From Podocnemis expansa (Eukaryota > Chordata > Testudines > Podocnemididae): DNA of 64,000 nt. Made by a program: the position numbers and the translations under genes. Below are positions 34,366 to 46,290 of this stretch, piece after piece (position 1 is the stretch's first letter; each line of letters opens with the position of its first letter). Below the pieces are notes generated by a model. That model was not told where the DNA came from and made no database searches. It saw only the letters and a list, made by a program, of their open reading frames with translations. The stretch spans positions 1,867,370 to 1,931,369 of the forward strand of contig ML682029.1 of assembly GCA_007922195.1 (NCBI GenBank), in the 5' to 3' direction.

Positions 34366-36295
34366 AATTAGCTAAGGACTTAAATCGCATTTGGATCCTT
34401 TGCTAGACCTGGGCAGTTATTATTAATGTAGACAGGGTGGTTTCCACTGTAGCTCAGGAAAGTGAAAAGCAAGCAGCATTTTTCCCTCCCATGCATCCTG
34501 TAGAAAAGGAAGCAAGGACAGTGTTGGTTTGGCTGAAGTCAAAGTAAAAATGCAAACCATCTTTAACTAACGTTTTCCTCTGGGTGGTGTCCCTTCGGGC
34601 CATGCCATCACCAGGCTCTGCCTCAGGTTGGTTCCTAGCAGCGCTTTGGACCATGCGTCGCCTTGCAAATCAGCTTTGAATTTACTTTTCAGGCTTCCTT
34701 TTCCTTTTGGTTGTTGCCTTTCTGCCACCCAGGACAGTGAAATTAAACTGTTCCCTTCGGACTGGTCAGTTGACTTCCGACTTTCCCAGCCCTGGCATGA
34801 GGCTGTGATGTCTGCGTTCACACCAGCAGGTAGAATGGGGCCCACCTCACCCGTCCCCAACAAAAATACACCACGACCTTTGCACTGCATGTCCTGAAAG
34901 AGCCAGATACACCTTTTTTAGATTCTGGATGGGCTGTGGAAGACCCTTACCAAAACAAAAAAATCTTTACGATCCCTGGACAATGTCACTGCCTTCTAAT
35001 TATTGGCTCATGTTGATCGGCCCAGTCCACAATATCTCCTTCCGGCACCTTGGTACTTTTTACCACTAGGGCACATGGGGCCAGAGGAGCCTGCTACAAG
35101 CCCACGTAACGTTTCCCTTGAGACTGCGGAGTTGCTTCTGGATCTGCCAGCCCCCAGCCCCTGCCCTGGGCCTGAAAACAAGGCCCCTGCCCTTTGCGCT
35201 GTGAAGAGGCAGCAGCACAGCTCGGTAAGAGCCATGTTGGCCCAGAGAAAGGTGGCCAGGTAGCAGACACAGGTAACAGAGGCAGTGGGAGGGGAAGGTC
35301 ATTCCCTCACAGAGAAAAGCCATCTCAAGGGTCCTGAGAGATGCCACAGGAGCAGAGCGCTCTCCACCCTGCAAACTGACTGTGGGGCTTGGGAGCGTGA
35401 CGGCACCATGGAGCGTTGCAGGAGTTTCGGTGCTAGAGGTGTGGGCCAGCACAGCCATGTCTCCAGACCCACGGCACCGCCAAGCCCAGATGGTGCGGAG
35501 ACCTCACCTGCAACTGTATGTCCCTCCCTCCCACCTACGCACAGGGCAGGCAGTTTTGGGTCAGCTTGTAGGACCAGGTTGGGGACAGGCGCCTGTGCTG
35601 TACCTAATGGGTAGATGGGGCAGTGTGGGGGGCCTGGGCTGTGTTAAGCCTTACCCTATAATTGGGCTCTAACGTGCCATGTACCACATTGCCCCAGACC
35701 AATACACAGTTAGCTGCAGGTTTAAATTACCTAGCGCTCTGACTCCTGCCTAGCATGCTATAGGGCCCCGTTAGACAGACCCAGCGAGACTGGGAAAAGT
35801 CCTGATGCTCACCCCAAAGAGGGCCTATGGTGCATGAAAGGCTCCTACAGGCAGAGGTTGTGAGACAGACCCAGCGGAGGCCAGCTCTCATCTTACAGCG
35901 AGAGTTACTCCATGCAACAGCCCCTTCCAGGGTTGCAGAGTCCAGGCGAGCCTGTGGGATGAGGCCGCATAGGCTGGATTAGTCAACCCCAAACCAGAGA
36001 GAGTCATAGGAGGCATCTGCATCCAGCAGCCTTGATCTCGAATCAGTTCACTACAACTCAGTTCTGCCTCTGCTCGGATTCACTCTAGATTGGTGCTGCG
36101 ATAGCAGGACACTGGCATCTGGCCCTTTGGTCCTTGCTTTGGGGGAATGTATCACATGCGCTTTCAACATCACCCTGTCTGTTGCAACAAGATGTTCCAT
36201 TTGCACATGGGAGATGCTTTGATTCTCCTCTCCCTGCCCTCATCACCCTGCTAGTTGTTTATCCCACCACTGGCTCCTACATAACATGCCAGGAT
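34366..36295. other. Intergenic sequence without recognised features
   Basis: No gene or clear repeat is recognised in these 1.9 kb. Confidence 0.5.
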
Positions 36296-36500
36296 TAGGC
36301 TACGTCTACACTTGTGGTGACTTGTAGAGTACAGGCTCCATGCAGTGTCCTGTTGCCGCCCTGCTCCCAGAGCCTTTCACTGTGCACGGTGCTGTGGTGA
36401 GAGATTCTGGCAGTGAGGTGGTAATAGGAGACTGTGCTGCTAATTTATAGCAGTGTAGATCGGGGGACACTGCTTGGGCGTGTGGACACCCAGGGCATAA
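36296..36500. repeat. Possible MITE, about 200 bp
   Basis: The left end TTAGGCTACGTCTACACTTG and right end GCGTGTGGACACCCAGGG form a weak inverted repeat of the TACGTCTACAC type, related in style to the element at 45471-45995. The boundaries and superfamily are uncertain. Confidence 0.4.
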
Positions 36501-37033
36501 CCAGACGTGACTCTTCATGTAGGGCCTCTGGCTGACAGGGGTGGGCCAGCTGAAAAATCTGAACGTCCAGCGGAGAAAGCTCTGCACGTAGCTAAGCAGA
36601 GTTTAGTTGCGGCTGCTTTCAAAGTGGATGTGCCATGGCCCACCCAGGCCCACCACTAGCTATGCCCCTGGAAGGTACCCTGGGGGCTCAGGGCACGCCA
36701 ATCACCCGAGCAGCGCCTCAACTGCTGTGGCTGTAGATGTTCCCGTGGGGAGCCGCAGGCTATGGGGAGAGAGGAAGAGGCACTGATTCGCTCCTCCACC
36801 CACAGTCCCATGGCATCCAAGCAGCAGAAAAAGCGATCCAGAGCCACTAGGTAGATAAGAAGCCCTGTGACCACAGACATGCAGGGAAGTTGGTAGGTCA
36901 CTTCCTGCTGCACCTACCTGCGGCCACTGACGGATGGTGCAGGCTGGTTTGGGGATGATGAAAACGCCCCCCTGCCCTGCTTGCCAGTTTCCAAGAGGAA
37001 GGCGCATGCGTTCTGTAGATCCTGGTTCTTCGT

Positions 37034-37145
37034 GCTGCCGGCTGTACCCTCGGGCAGTAGTTGGCAAGTCTAGAACCACCGGATCCTGATACCTCACCAG
37101 TGTGAGTTCTACCATTGCCAAAGACAGCGAGAGAGACCATGCACG
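37034..37145 (-). ncRNA. MIR182: miR-182 precursor
   Basis: The minus strand carries a 24-nt segment at 37099-37122 that, as I recall it, is identical to vertebrate miR-182-5p (seed UUGGCAA). A short loop (GGTGAGGTATCAGGATCCGG) separates it from the 3p arm at 37058-37078 (TGGTTCTAGACTTGCCAACTA). The two arms pair as a hairpin. The 3' flank on the RNA (ACAGCCGGCAGC) also resembles the human precursor. miR-182 acts with miR-96 and miR-183 in photoreceptors, hair cells and sensory neurons by repressing target mRNAs after Drosha/Dicer processing. The orientation is convergent with NRF1, whose end lies about 22 kb away. Several open frames overlap it but are not real genes. Confidence 0.97.
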
Positions 37146-38551
37146 CAGCCCCGGTGGAGAGAGCGTGGGCAGGAGAGATAGAGCAGCAGGATAAGGCCGA
37201 TAGCCACATGCTGTTGGCATCAGTTGTAGTCCAGCCGGGTGAAGAGGGGCCTGTAGTTTCACTGAGACTTTTTCCTGCCCTCTCCCGTGGTGGTTGGTGG
37301 TTATGTCTCCTTTCACTCACAGGAACTTGGCTTTGTTTGCATGGGCTGAGGGGACCAGACACTTTATGGGAGATGCAGGCATGAGTTTGAACTACGGGCC
37401 ACACCTCTCTACACCTGTAGACGGGAGCTAATCCCCACCGCCTGCAGGCACAGTCAATTCTGTAGAAGAGCGCAGCAGAGAGGAATCTTAATGGCAGAAA
37501 AACACATCCAACATATTGTGCAACTAGGCAATCTGGTGGCTGTGCGAGTTTCATTTCTACAGGCATAACACAATATACAGTGGACATGTGCGATAAAGCT
37601 CTGGCAAGTGTGTGTGCATCAGTGCCCCCTGATGGATGGAAGCGGAACTGCTTGACTGTGTGTCATAGGCCCTATAGTGCTAACAGTGATTCACCTTTAG
37701 CTCAGGGGGTCAGGTAGGGTAGGGTACCAGACTTTTGAAGCAGAGGGCTACAAGTTCTAACTCAGCTATTGTCAGGGCAATGGCTGATGGTGGGGCAACA
37801 GCTGGGAAGTACTTAAATGGCCACCGATTTATTACAGCATTCTGAGCAGCCCCTAAACGCTGGTAGGGTGCTGGCCAAATGCTTACAGGAAGTAGACCAA
37901 GATTTTTAAAAAATGAAATCCCAAACACCACAGGATGAATGAAGGGGGAGAAAAGGTCACTGTAGCAAAAATGGCTGTGTCCAGCTCATCTCTGTATAGG
38001 GCCACATCTGCTCAAGAGACACATGGCAGAGATCGGAAGGATGGAGGACAGACGGTGGTGAATGGTCAGCAGAATCCAGATGGGGATGAGAGCTTGGCAG
38101 GGATAATAGCAGAGATTTGAAAGGGACATTTACAGCCGTGAAGCATGAATAAGGAAAAGGCCAGTCACTTCTTTTTTGGAAAAGGGTTGAGTTATGAAAC
38201 AGGAAATGTCACAGTTGGCCTGTGGAATTCACTGCTGCAGGAGGCTCTCAGACCAACGTTTTTAACTGTCTTGATGGTAAAAATGGATGCAACTCCCTCT
38301 CCCCCCCCCCCCCCCGAGAATGCAAGTATAATTACAATAGCGCTTCACTGGACCCTGAACATTTGTGCAAAACTTGCATTATGTAACCTGCTAGGGTGGG
38401 CTCAAATTCATTCAATTGCCCCTCTCCAGTGCCTCACAGAGAAAACCCCTGATGAAAGCAACTGGAGAGCCAGGATCCAGTTGTTAAAAGGACTCCCAGC
38501 GAAGACTGCTCAGAGTTTCCATCCCACATTAAACTCAACAGAAACGTAACA
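37146..38551. other. Sequence between miR-182 and an LTR-like element
   Basis: There is no gene apart from a possible CR1 remnant at about 38120-38290 (plus strand, GLWNSLLQEA-like ORF2 end) and a C15 run at 38301-38315. If the miRNA cluster is one transcript, sequence here up to the unknown 3' end is transcribed on the minus strand. Confidence 0.45.
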
Positions 38552-39135
38552 ATGAACTTTATTAACTAACTAAACACACCTTATCCTAAAGAACCATAAT
38601 ACATTTAAACAAAACAGTAAGAAACCCAAGAGTCCCAAAGTTCAGGTGGAGTCACCCTTACCTTGATTGCAGTCTTTTAAGTCCTTGGGGCTTGAATGCA
38701 GAAGGAAAGCAATCCTCATCCTCTCTAGCTGCAGGAAACTTCAGGCTGATGCCATGCAGTCCTTTCTTCCTCCTGTGCAGCCAGCACCATGCAATCAGGT
38801 CACTGGCCATCCAGCTCTCAGTTCTGCTGCAGACAACTCCCCTGCAAAGCAGTCGAAAGCTGGGAGAAAACATCCTGCAATCCACTCCTGCTCAGCTCCC
38901 TTCACTGAGTCCCTTAGCCCATGTCCTCTGCAGCTCTCTGTTGGCTCCTCTCCAGGCTTCTCCCTGGGCATGTAACTCCAGCAAAACAATAAAACTTGTG
39001 GAGCATGCTCAGTGTGCTCCCTCACCCTCTTACCAGAAGGTTCTGGTTTCTGGGCTGCAAAATCTGCCCAGCAACGTAACCCAGCCATAAGGATCCCTAA
39101 AAGAGATTGCACATATTTAGGCACATGGGTTACAA
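38552..39135 (-). mobile_element. Possible LTR-type element (minus strand), boundaries unclear
   Basis: Read on the minus strand it begins near TGTAATTGTAACCCATGTG, has a purine-rich body, a CAAGGTAAGGGTG donor-like site (about 38652-38664) and ends near AATAAAGTTCA (38553-38563). The layout mirrors 27305-28085. ACAAT occurs at both edges but the ends do not give a clean TG...CA structure, so the call is tentative. Confidence 0.4.
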
Positions 39136-40082
39136 TTACACTCAGGAGGGGTGAGCCCCCAATAGTCTTAACTTTATAGTGTAGGCCCATGTACCATAGT
39201 AAAACCAGCCTGCAGATGGCTTCACTTGGGAAGTTTGCCCATGCAGTTGTCTTAATTTTTCTGTAGAAATCTTCCCCACTCCACCCATCTCCCCTTGTTT
39301 CAGAGGAGAACCGCACTGTTCCTCTCCAAAGTCCTCACGTGCAAAGTCCACTGGCCTTTCGATGGTCTCCATCATAGGCCAGCCAGACTGTCATCCAGGC
39401 CAACGTCCTCAGTAACACCAAGGGATTTCCCTGAATTCATTCCTGTTGAAGCACTGCAGATCTTACAGAAAAATAGCCAGCCTTGACTGAAGCTTGCAGA
39501 GCAACGGCAACCTGGCATTCAGCCCTGCTGCTGAGCCCATCAATGGAGCTTGAAGGAGGGACAGCGTCTGTCCTTGTGCCCAAGCAACGATCTCCATTTT
39601 CTTCTCCGGCTGGCCAGTATTTCCCACGTTGTACAGTTCCGGCCGCTAATGAAGCCTGGGCTTGCAGCCAAGGCACTAACCTGGCACTTAGGATCCTGGG
39701 CGCTCTCCGTTTCTGGCCCAGTTGACCTTGGATGAGTCCCATGGGCCATGCTGCTTGGCCTTCAAATGTTGCCAAGAGGCGAGGCCGGCAACTGAATGCC
39801 TGACAAGTGCTGGTGAGGCAGAGCGCTGGTGCTTCACTCCTTGTCACGCCATTGATGGTAGATGCCAGAGCTTTCAAACTATAAGATCTGTTGTGAGCAA
39901 TGTGTCTTCCTTGTGTGAATTAAGGACACCAGTATGTTGAGTTTTTTGGTTTTTTTTTTAAATTTCTGGCACGTATAACCAAATGGGTCATCAGCTGGGC
40001 TTGAACCATGGACCTCCAGAGAAGGTATCTCCCATTTGCACTCGAAGAGCAGTTTAGCTGTTGTGGGGACCAATCACTAGAG
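39136..40082. other. Inter-miRNA sequence without recognised features
   Basis: Overlapping frames at 39437-39877 and 39483-39725 have no recognisable domain. No repeat boundary is clear. Confidence 0.45.
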
Positions 40083-40232
40083 CAGAGGTGGGCAAACAAC
40101 ACTCTGCAAGCTGAGTCTTTCATCAGGCTCAACAGCAGATGCTGCTCCCCCCAGCCTCACGCCTTCCCCTGCTCCTCTCAGTCCGCCTAACAGCGGCCGT
40201 GTCCCTCAAGCCAAGACATTTGCCCACCCCTG
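40083..40232. mobile_element. Non-autonomous hAT element, 150 bp
   Basis: The ends CAGAGGTGGGCAAAC and ATTTGCCCACCCCTG are good hAT inverted repeats. The flanking octamers (CACTAGAG, TGGTGAGG) no longer match well, so the duplication has decayed or the element was rearranged. Confidence 0.72.
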
Positions 40233-43200
40233 TGGTGAGGGGAGCCCTGTCATCTGCTTTACTAGGTGGTTACTGCAGAAGAGCAGCACCTACAACGGTG
40301 TTCACAGCAGGGTACTGACAGCCATGGAAAACTAGCCCATGACAGCAGCCAGGCATTCGGCTGCTATTTTTGCGCCAAGCCAGGGGGTGTTGCCGCACCC
40401 CTAGTTCCAGAGCCCGATTCTGCTGCTGACCCTGGAGGCAGAAAGCGGACGACTGGCCACAGCCACGTTCACCAGTTGCATAGCTCCCAAAGGCCACGTA
40501 GCCAGGCTGCAAGACCAGGCGCTACCTGTGCAGCATCTTGGATGCTTTTCCTCGCTGGGCCCGACGGTCACCAGGACGGTGACTCTGCTCTCTTTAGTGT
40601 GGTGTGATGTGGAGCTGACTTTTAGGGTAATGCACGATGCCTTACTCCACCAGGCGTGGTCCCACGTGCATAGAAATATAAACAGCAGCCCTTACCGGGC
40701 AGATCAGACCTCAGTCTTCTCGCTCCCGGTTCAGTACGCTTTCCCCAAGGCCATGGGGTCCTTGATCTCTTGCTTCCTTTAGGCACCCTGGCCAGCCCGG
40801 CTGTGCGACACGTGAGCCATCCATAGTCAGTTGAAATGCAGGACAACGGATCTGTCTCTCTCTCTCTCACATACACCCTTTGCCCTTTCCAGGCTCTGCC
40901 AGCTCATAGTCAAGAGTCAGGACTGAGCCCTCCAGGGCAAAACTTTTGGGGCTTGTGTACAGCACCTAGCACCATGGGGTCCTGATCTCAGTTGTAGCCT
41001 TTGGGCACAGCCATTCCTCCATGTGTGCGAGAACTGGCTGGAGGCTTGGCAAAGTCCTCGGGAGCTGGACGATCTTCTCTATAGGAAGCTCGAATAAGCC
41101 CATAAACTCGGAGCCACGTGGGATATTTATCTATAGATAGATATTAAAACAAAATAGAAGCAATCTTTCCTGGATGAGGCCAGCAGAATGCTCTAAGGAG
41201 CCATCTCAGCACATCTGAAAGCCATCAACACATCCATTAAGCTCTCAGTTCATAGCTTTGCGGTTCCATTGTCTGTCGGCCGGAAAGCTACTATAGAGCA
41301 CTATACAACCAAGTTAGCAGGGAGAATATGACAGGAAGATCTATGGGGATTGATCTAATTTCCTCTGCATCAAGGACATGAGCAGTAAAGTGGAGTGCAG
41401 CTCGGAAAAGCAATGGGGGGGAGGAGAAAGATGATGCGGTAAGGTAAACTCTCTTATCAAATAAGCAAATGGACAGAAGTTAATTCACTGACCTTTAGCC
41501 AGATGTCATTTGCAGGATGTCTATTGAGGCTTCAGCCTACAGGACGCCTTTAAAGTATCACTGCTTTCAAATATTAAGGATGATCCCAGATGAGCAGGGC
41601 CCACTGACTTCAGTGGAGGACCAGAAGTCCTGATTTTACAGGACAGATTTGATACACAGGGTTTGTCTTCTATAGGCATCCCCAGCCTGATTTTTCACAC
41701 TTGCTATCTGGTCATCATTGGGACCCCATGCGCGAAGGGTTTTCAAGTCGTTACTGTGATCTGCTTTTGGGAAATCTAGGAGTAGAACAGAGGGCGGAAG
41801 AAATTTGCCTGGCACTGCTGAGGTGGCAATGAGATAATGGTGCTGTTTGAGACGTCCAAGATCTCTGAAACAAACCTTCCCAAAGGGAATCAGTTCTGCT
41901 ACCGCCTGAAACTCTTTACACAGGAGGAAGAATGAATGTGTCCATTCTCCAACTTATCTGCAGCCGTGTTTAATTCCTGAGCTTTGAACAATTAAATTCC
42001 AATTAATACCTTTGGCACAGTGTGCCTTTGACGGGCTTTCTCTTCATGGAAGTTTTTGTTACATACAGGGCATGTGTTGAAATCGGTGAAACAGAAATGC
42101 AGATAGTTTTAAGCCATTTCCAATAGGTGCTTAATATTTTATGCTAAACAAGGAGCTGCTTTGCTTTGCCTCATTCAACATGACTAAGAGCTAGAGGTAA
42201 CCTGATCCTTCACAATGAATAATTTATCAGACGAATGTAGCCTCTTGAGCTGTTTACCGAATATGTGAGCAGGTTGCTATTTCCTTGAATTTATTCATCC
42301 AGGCTGGTGGTAACGCCTGTTAAGGTTGCCCAACACTTTCTAAGATAAGAACCTGCCTCCTGTTGCTTATACATTTGCCGAACTTCAACTATTTTGGCTG
42401 AAATTTTCCATGCCAGGCATTTGCTCCAGACTGGAATTTTTTTTTGAGAGTTTCAGACAAAAATGGTTTTGCTATTTAAGATTGAGACAGGGGGCAATAT
42501 GCCATCTCTCTCGAGTTAAATATATTCTGGTGGGCTTTTCCTTTGAAAAGCTCTAGCACCTCCACACAGTGACATCTGGCAGCAGAGTGGCCTTTGCCAT
42601 CCCCCAAAATTTGGTTCAGTTATGAGCATTTGTAAAATTGTGGCTTGCACATGCACTGTGGCATGTGTTGAGCTTTTAGCAGCTAAAGTCCCTAAGATTA
42701 CATGCTCACTGGACATGCTCCAGTCTAGGACGCAGCAGGACTCGCCGTGCAATTGGAGATCTGGGTCATGCTGCAGTGACAGCCAAACGCCGGTGCTTTC
42801 AATGGAGCCACCGCCCTCAGCCCCACTCAGTCCAAGCAGCCCGGAGGAGGAAACCGCCTGATTTGCAAGGTCTGGGAGTGCCCTGCCAAGGTCAAGACCT
42901 AGACTGGGACAAGGGGCTTGCAGGAGGGATATTAGACTGTGACTAGAGGCTGTCAAGGGTGGGGAGAAAAGGACTGGAAGTCGGGAACTCGAGCTGGCTG
43001 GGCAAGGAGACTGGGACTTAGCAGTGACGATTGGGACTGACTAGAGGAGATGAATGGGACTGGGGTAAGGAGACAGTGGTGAGGATGAGACAGAACTGGG
43101 ACAGGTTGGCGGGGATGTGTAAAAGCCAGGGTGGGAGGGGGACAGTGGGAAGAAGAGTCTGTGCCCACAGTTTTGCAGAGCTTGAAAGTGGCCCCCATGA

Positions 43201-44127
43201 TTCCTGAACCTCACCATTTTACATAGCATGCTGGCAAACTGCCTTGTCTCTCTCCACACAGAAGATGACAACCTACTACTGCGGTCGGTTCCTCTTTTAG
43301 TTCAAACGGCAGTGGCCTGTCCTGTGGATCCAACCATTTGAACATTGCTGCTGCCCCATCTGGGCATCTGGCTGAGGCATCAAATTGGAATTTGTTTTTT
43401 CCAGACTGGTTCTTCCCTGCTCCCTGCCCCAAGGCCGAGAAAATTGCGCACCCAAAACTATGATGAAAGAATATTATTATGGTGACAGAGTCAAGCATTC
43501 AAAACATAGGAAATGCAACAATTCAGGTTGCTCGTGCAACCTGAATTCAGCCCCCTGTGCACATGTAGTAAGATCCAGTCTTTACTTACACGCTCACAGG
43601 CTATTTTTCTCTACAGGACCCTTGCATCCTTCAATGCACAGACAAGGCCTGCTCCACAGGAGAATCAGGGCCGTGCAGTGATGGAGACTGTTGTCTGAAA
43701 GACCTTGCTGGCAGTTTTGGCACAGAAGTTGGAAGCAGGGCGGTGACTGAGACGGAGGATTATGGGAAGAGAAAGGAGCATGGTTAAAGCAGGTGAATGC
43801 TCCCCAAGGGAGCTCAATTCTGTCCCTGCCTCTGCACAGGGTTCCTACGATGGGCACCCTTGCACCATCCTTTTCACAAGTGGTCACTAATTGCATGCTC
43901 CTCATTTTCTTGGTGACCGACTTGGGATAGCCGAGGTATGAGTTGCAAAAGGACTGAGTACTCACAGCTGAAGTAACTTGGGCTATGCTTTGAGCTATGA
44001 AGTAATGTGTCGTGTTAAGCGTGCTGAAAAATCAGGTTCTCAGATTAGGCATCTAGGTGATGAATTTTCCTGAGCCTCAGTTCCCCATCTGTATAATGGG
44101 ATAGACCTGCACATCCCTCCTCTCATA
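40233..44127. other. Inter-miRNA unique sequence with a candidate conserved non-coding block
   Basis: This stretch lies between miR-182 and miR-96 and holds no gene. About 41400-42500 is AT-rich, free of recognisable transposons, and dense in short transcription-factor-like words (CAATTAAATTCCAATTAATA at about 41989-42008, TTATCA and GATAAG, GAATTTATTCATCC). It looks like a regulatory block rather than decayed repeat, but conservation cannot be measured here. 43050-43200 is a purine-rich GGGACTGG-type stretch. Confidence 0.5.
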
Positions 44128-44512
44128 GGCTGCGTTCACACAGCACTCTTATTTCGAAACAACAGAGGTTGTTTCAAAATAAGAAATACCCAGTTCACAT
44201 GATGCACGGTTGTTTCAAAACAATGGCACCCGTTGTTTCGAAACAACTTAAACCCCATGTGCGGACGAAACAACATTGTTTCGAAACGATTGTTTGGAAA
44301 CAATGCCATCCGACCATGTTGTTTCGAAACAACAGTGACTTGTTTTGAAATAACTGTTGCCTGAAACTGCTATTTCGCTTTGAGCTTTTTTCCTTAGTTC
44401 GAATTAACAAACTGTTAATTCGAATTAAGTTATTTTGAAATAAGGCATTATTTCGATCCAAGTTGTTTCGACACAACTTGGATCGAAATAATGCCTGTGC
44501 GTGAACACAGCC
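44128..44512. mobile_element. Palindrome-array MITE, copy B (385 bp)
   Basis: The same family as 25848-26251: ends GGCTGCGTTCACACAG and GTGAACACAGCC, with the same ordered set of interior palindromes (TTGTTTCGAAACAA, GTTTCGAAACGATTGTTT, AATTCGAATTAA). ATA flanks it on both sides (44125-44127, 44513-44515), a possible 3-bp target duplication as in PIF/Harbinger elements. It lies between miR-182 and miR-96. Confidence 0.82.
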
Positions 44513-44899
44513 ATAGAGACATAATGAAAATAAATTGATCCATGCCTGTGGAGCGTTCAGATCAGACAAGCGATCAGGGCCATCAACCAGCCCAGGAGGA
44601 AGCGCCTAATTCTGTCGCGAAGTGGGGTGTGACTAGCCTGCAGCAAACACCACCAGGATCTACACACTGAACAACAAAGCAAGAACAAGACGCCAAACCA
44701 TTGCTAAGTTTGTCAACACTGTCATTGTGCCCTGAACAAGGCAAGGGCTCTTTGGAAAAAAGCAACGTGGGAACTTAAAATTAAAAACTGTATCATAGAT
44801 GCTGTGTCGATGCATGAGCAGCTGGGTAAAGCATCTTGTAACAATTTCCAATTACCTTTGCAACCTTAATGTTTTGGGGCTTTATTTCCCAGCCTACAG

Positions 44900-45260
44900 A
44901 TGGCACTGCCACTCAGTCCTTGATCCATCACTGAAAATTTTTAAGAACAGGTTAGGCAAACACCTATCAGGTATGATAGGCTCCAGAGGAGCGGCCTGGT
45001 TAACCCTGTGGCACCTTAAAGACTAACCAATTTCTTCAGGCATAAACTTCTGTTGGCTGCAGCCCACTTTGTCAGCCATGACTGACAAAGTGGGCTGCAG
45101 CCCACAAAAGCTTATGCCTGAAGAAATTTGTTAGTCTTTACAGTACCACAGGACTCTCATTGGCAGGGATGGATTAAGAGGTTACTTGGGCCTTTCATGA
45201 GTGCAGAGGACTGGCTCGATGACCTCTCGTGGCCCCTTCCAGTTCTATAATTCTGCTATA
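44900..45260 (+). mobile_element. CR1 3'-end fragment split by a foldback element
   Basis: CACTCAGTCCTTGATCC, then AATTTTTAAGAACAGGTTAG and GCAAACACCTATCAGG resemble the end of CR1 ORF2. After the inserted element the CR1 3' UTR resumes (ACTGGCTCGATGACCTCTCG, then CCCCTTCCAGTTCTATAATT). Confidence 0.8.
44981..45165. mobile_element. Foldback MITE with 71-bp arms
   Basis: The arms 45005-45075 and 45082-45152 are reverse complements at roughly 64 of 71 positions by eye, with a 6-nt spacer CCATGA. The outer segment CTCCAGAGGAGCGGCC on the left matches the conserved end of the family (inverse of GGCTGCCCCTTTGGAAC). It inserted into the CR1 3' end. Confidence 0.85.
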
Positions 45261-45470
45261 TATGGAAATCCAGTGCTCTTATTTCTCTACTGGCCAGCAC
45301 CGTTTGCAGACAGTCAGGCCAGTGCAAGTTCAGAGTAAAATGTACTGGAGGTAGTGGAGGATCAGGCTTTACATATGGAGAATTCCACCTTCTCCTTGGA
45401 AGCCCGCATTGTAGGCACAGAGATTTCATTTCCATGGTGCAAGAAGAAAATGAAAAAATGATTCAGCCAG

Positions 45471-45995
45471 CTAGGGTATGTCCACATGTACCTTTTAAAT
45501 CGAAATACCAGTAGTTATTTCAATTTAAAAAATATTAGGTCCACGCGACATTATTTTGAATTGAAATGACAAGCTCCATCATTTCAATTAAAGAGAAGTT
45601 GAATCAAAATAGGTTAAACCTACTTTAAAGTGAAACATCTGTTAAATTGAAACGGTTATTTCAAAATAACGCTGTTTGGATGTGTTATTTCAAAATAACC
45701 GTTATTTCGATTAATGCGATTTGCGCTTCTCCTTCCCAGCGTGCTGTCCTTTTCTATATATTGGGTGGGGGCATGGCCCTTGTAGGGGGCCATCTTGCCA
45801 CACCTGCCATGGTGCCCCTCTCCTGAATCAAAATAGCAAGTCCTGCGTCTGGACTTGCTATTTCGATCTGGGGTTTTTTGGTGTGGACCTGTCAAATCGA
45901 TTTAACTTAAACCAATTTAATGATTTTTATTTTGATTTTATTAAGTTGATTTAAGTTAAATCAATTTAGCCATATATGTGTGGCCATAGCCCTAG
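45471..45995. mobile_element. MITE with palindromic interior, about 525 bp
   Basis: The inverted ends CTAGGGTATGTCCACATG and ATGTGTGGCCATAGCCCTAG bound an AT-rich interior of AAATCGA, TTATTTCAAAATAA and TTTAACTTAAA words. TA on each side may be a duplicated target dinucleotide. It is related in style, but not closely in sequence, to copies A and B. Confidence 0.75.
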
Positions 45996-46119
45996 TGTCC
46001 AAGGGCAAAAGACAAGAATGAAATTCCTGAGGGGTGGTGGGAAAGGAACTTTTTTAACCTCATTTGAGTAAAGTAAATGATAACAATCAATTTCTCTCTG
46101 GAGTCTTCCACCCAAGCAT

Positions 46120-46290
46120 CTCAAAATAAAGCTGAATAACGCTTTGGTGCAAGGCCAGCACCACGACCCCTTGACACAGGAGGAAAACAAGGCCTGGCTA
46201 GATTAAGTGATTGGCCCAAGGTCATGCAGGGAATCTGTGTCAGAGCCAGGAATAGCCGCTGATCTCCCAACACCCAGCCCCGGACCTTAA
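46120..46290 (-). repeat. MIR-like SINE fragment
   Basis: AGGAGGAAAACAAGGCC, then GATTAAGTGATTGGCCCAAG and GTCATGCAGGGAATCTGTG followed by CAGAGCCAGGAATAG is a reverse-oriented MIR core. Confidence 0.7.

Noticed and set aside
36702..37587. Overlapping minus-strand open frames of 204 and 229 codons across miR-182
   Set aside because: No recognisable domain and no exon signals; they overlap the conserved miR-182 hairpin, whose constraint is RNA structure, not protein.
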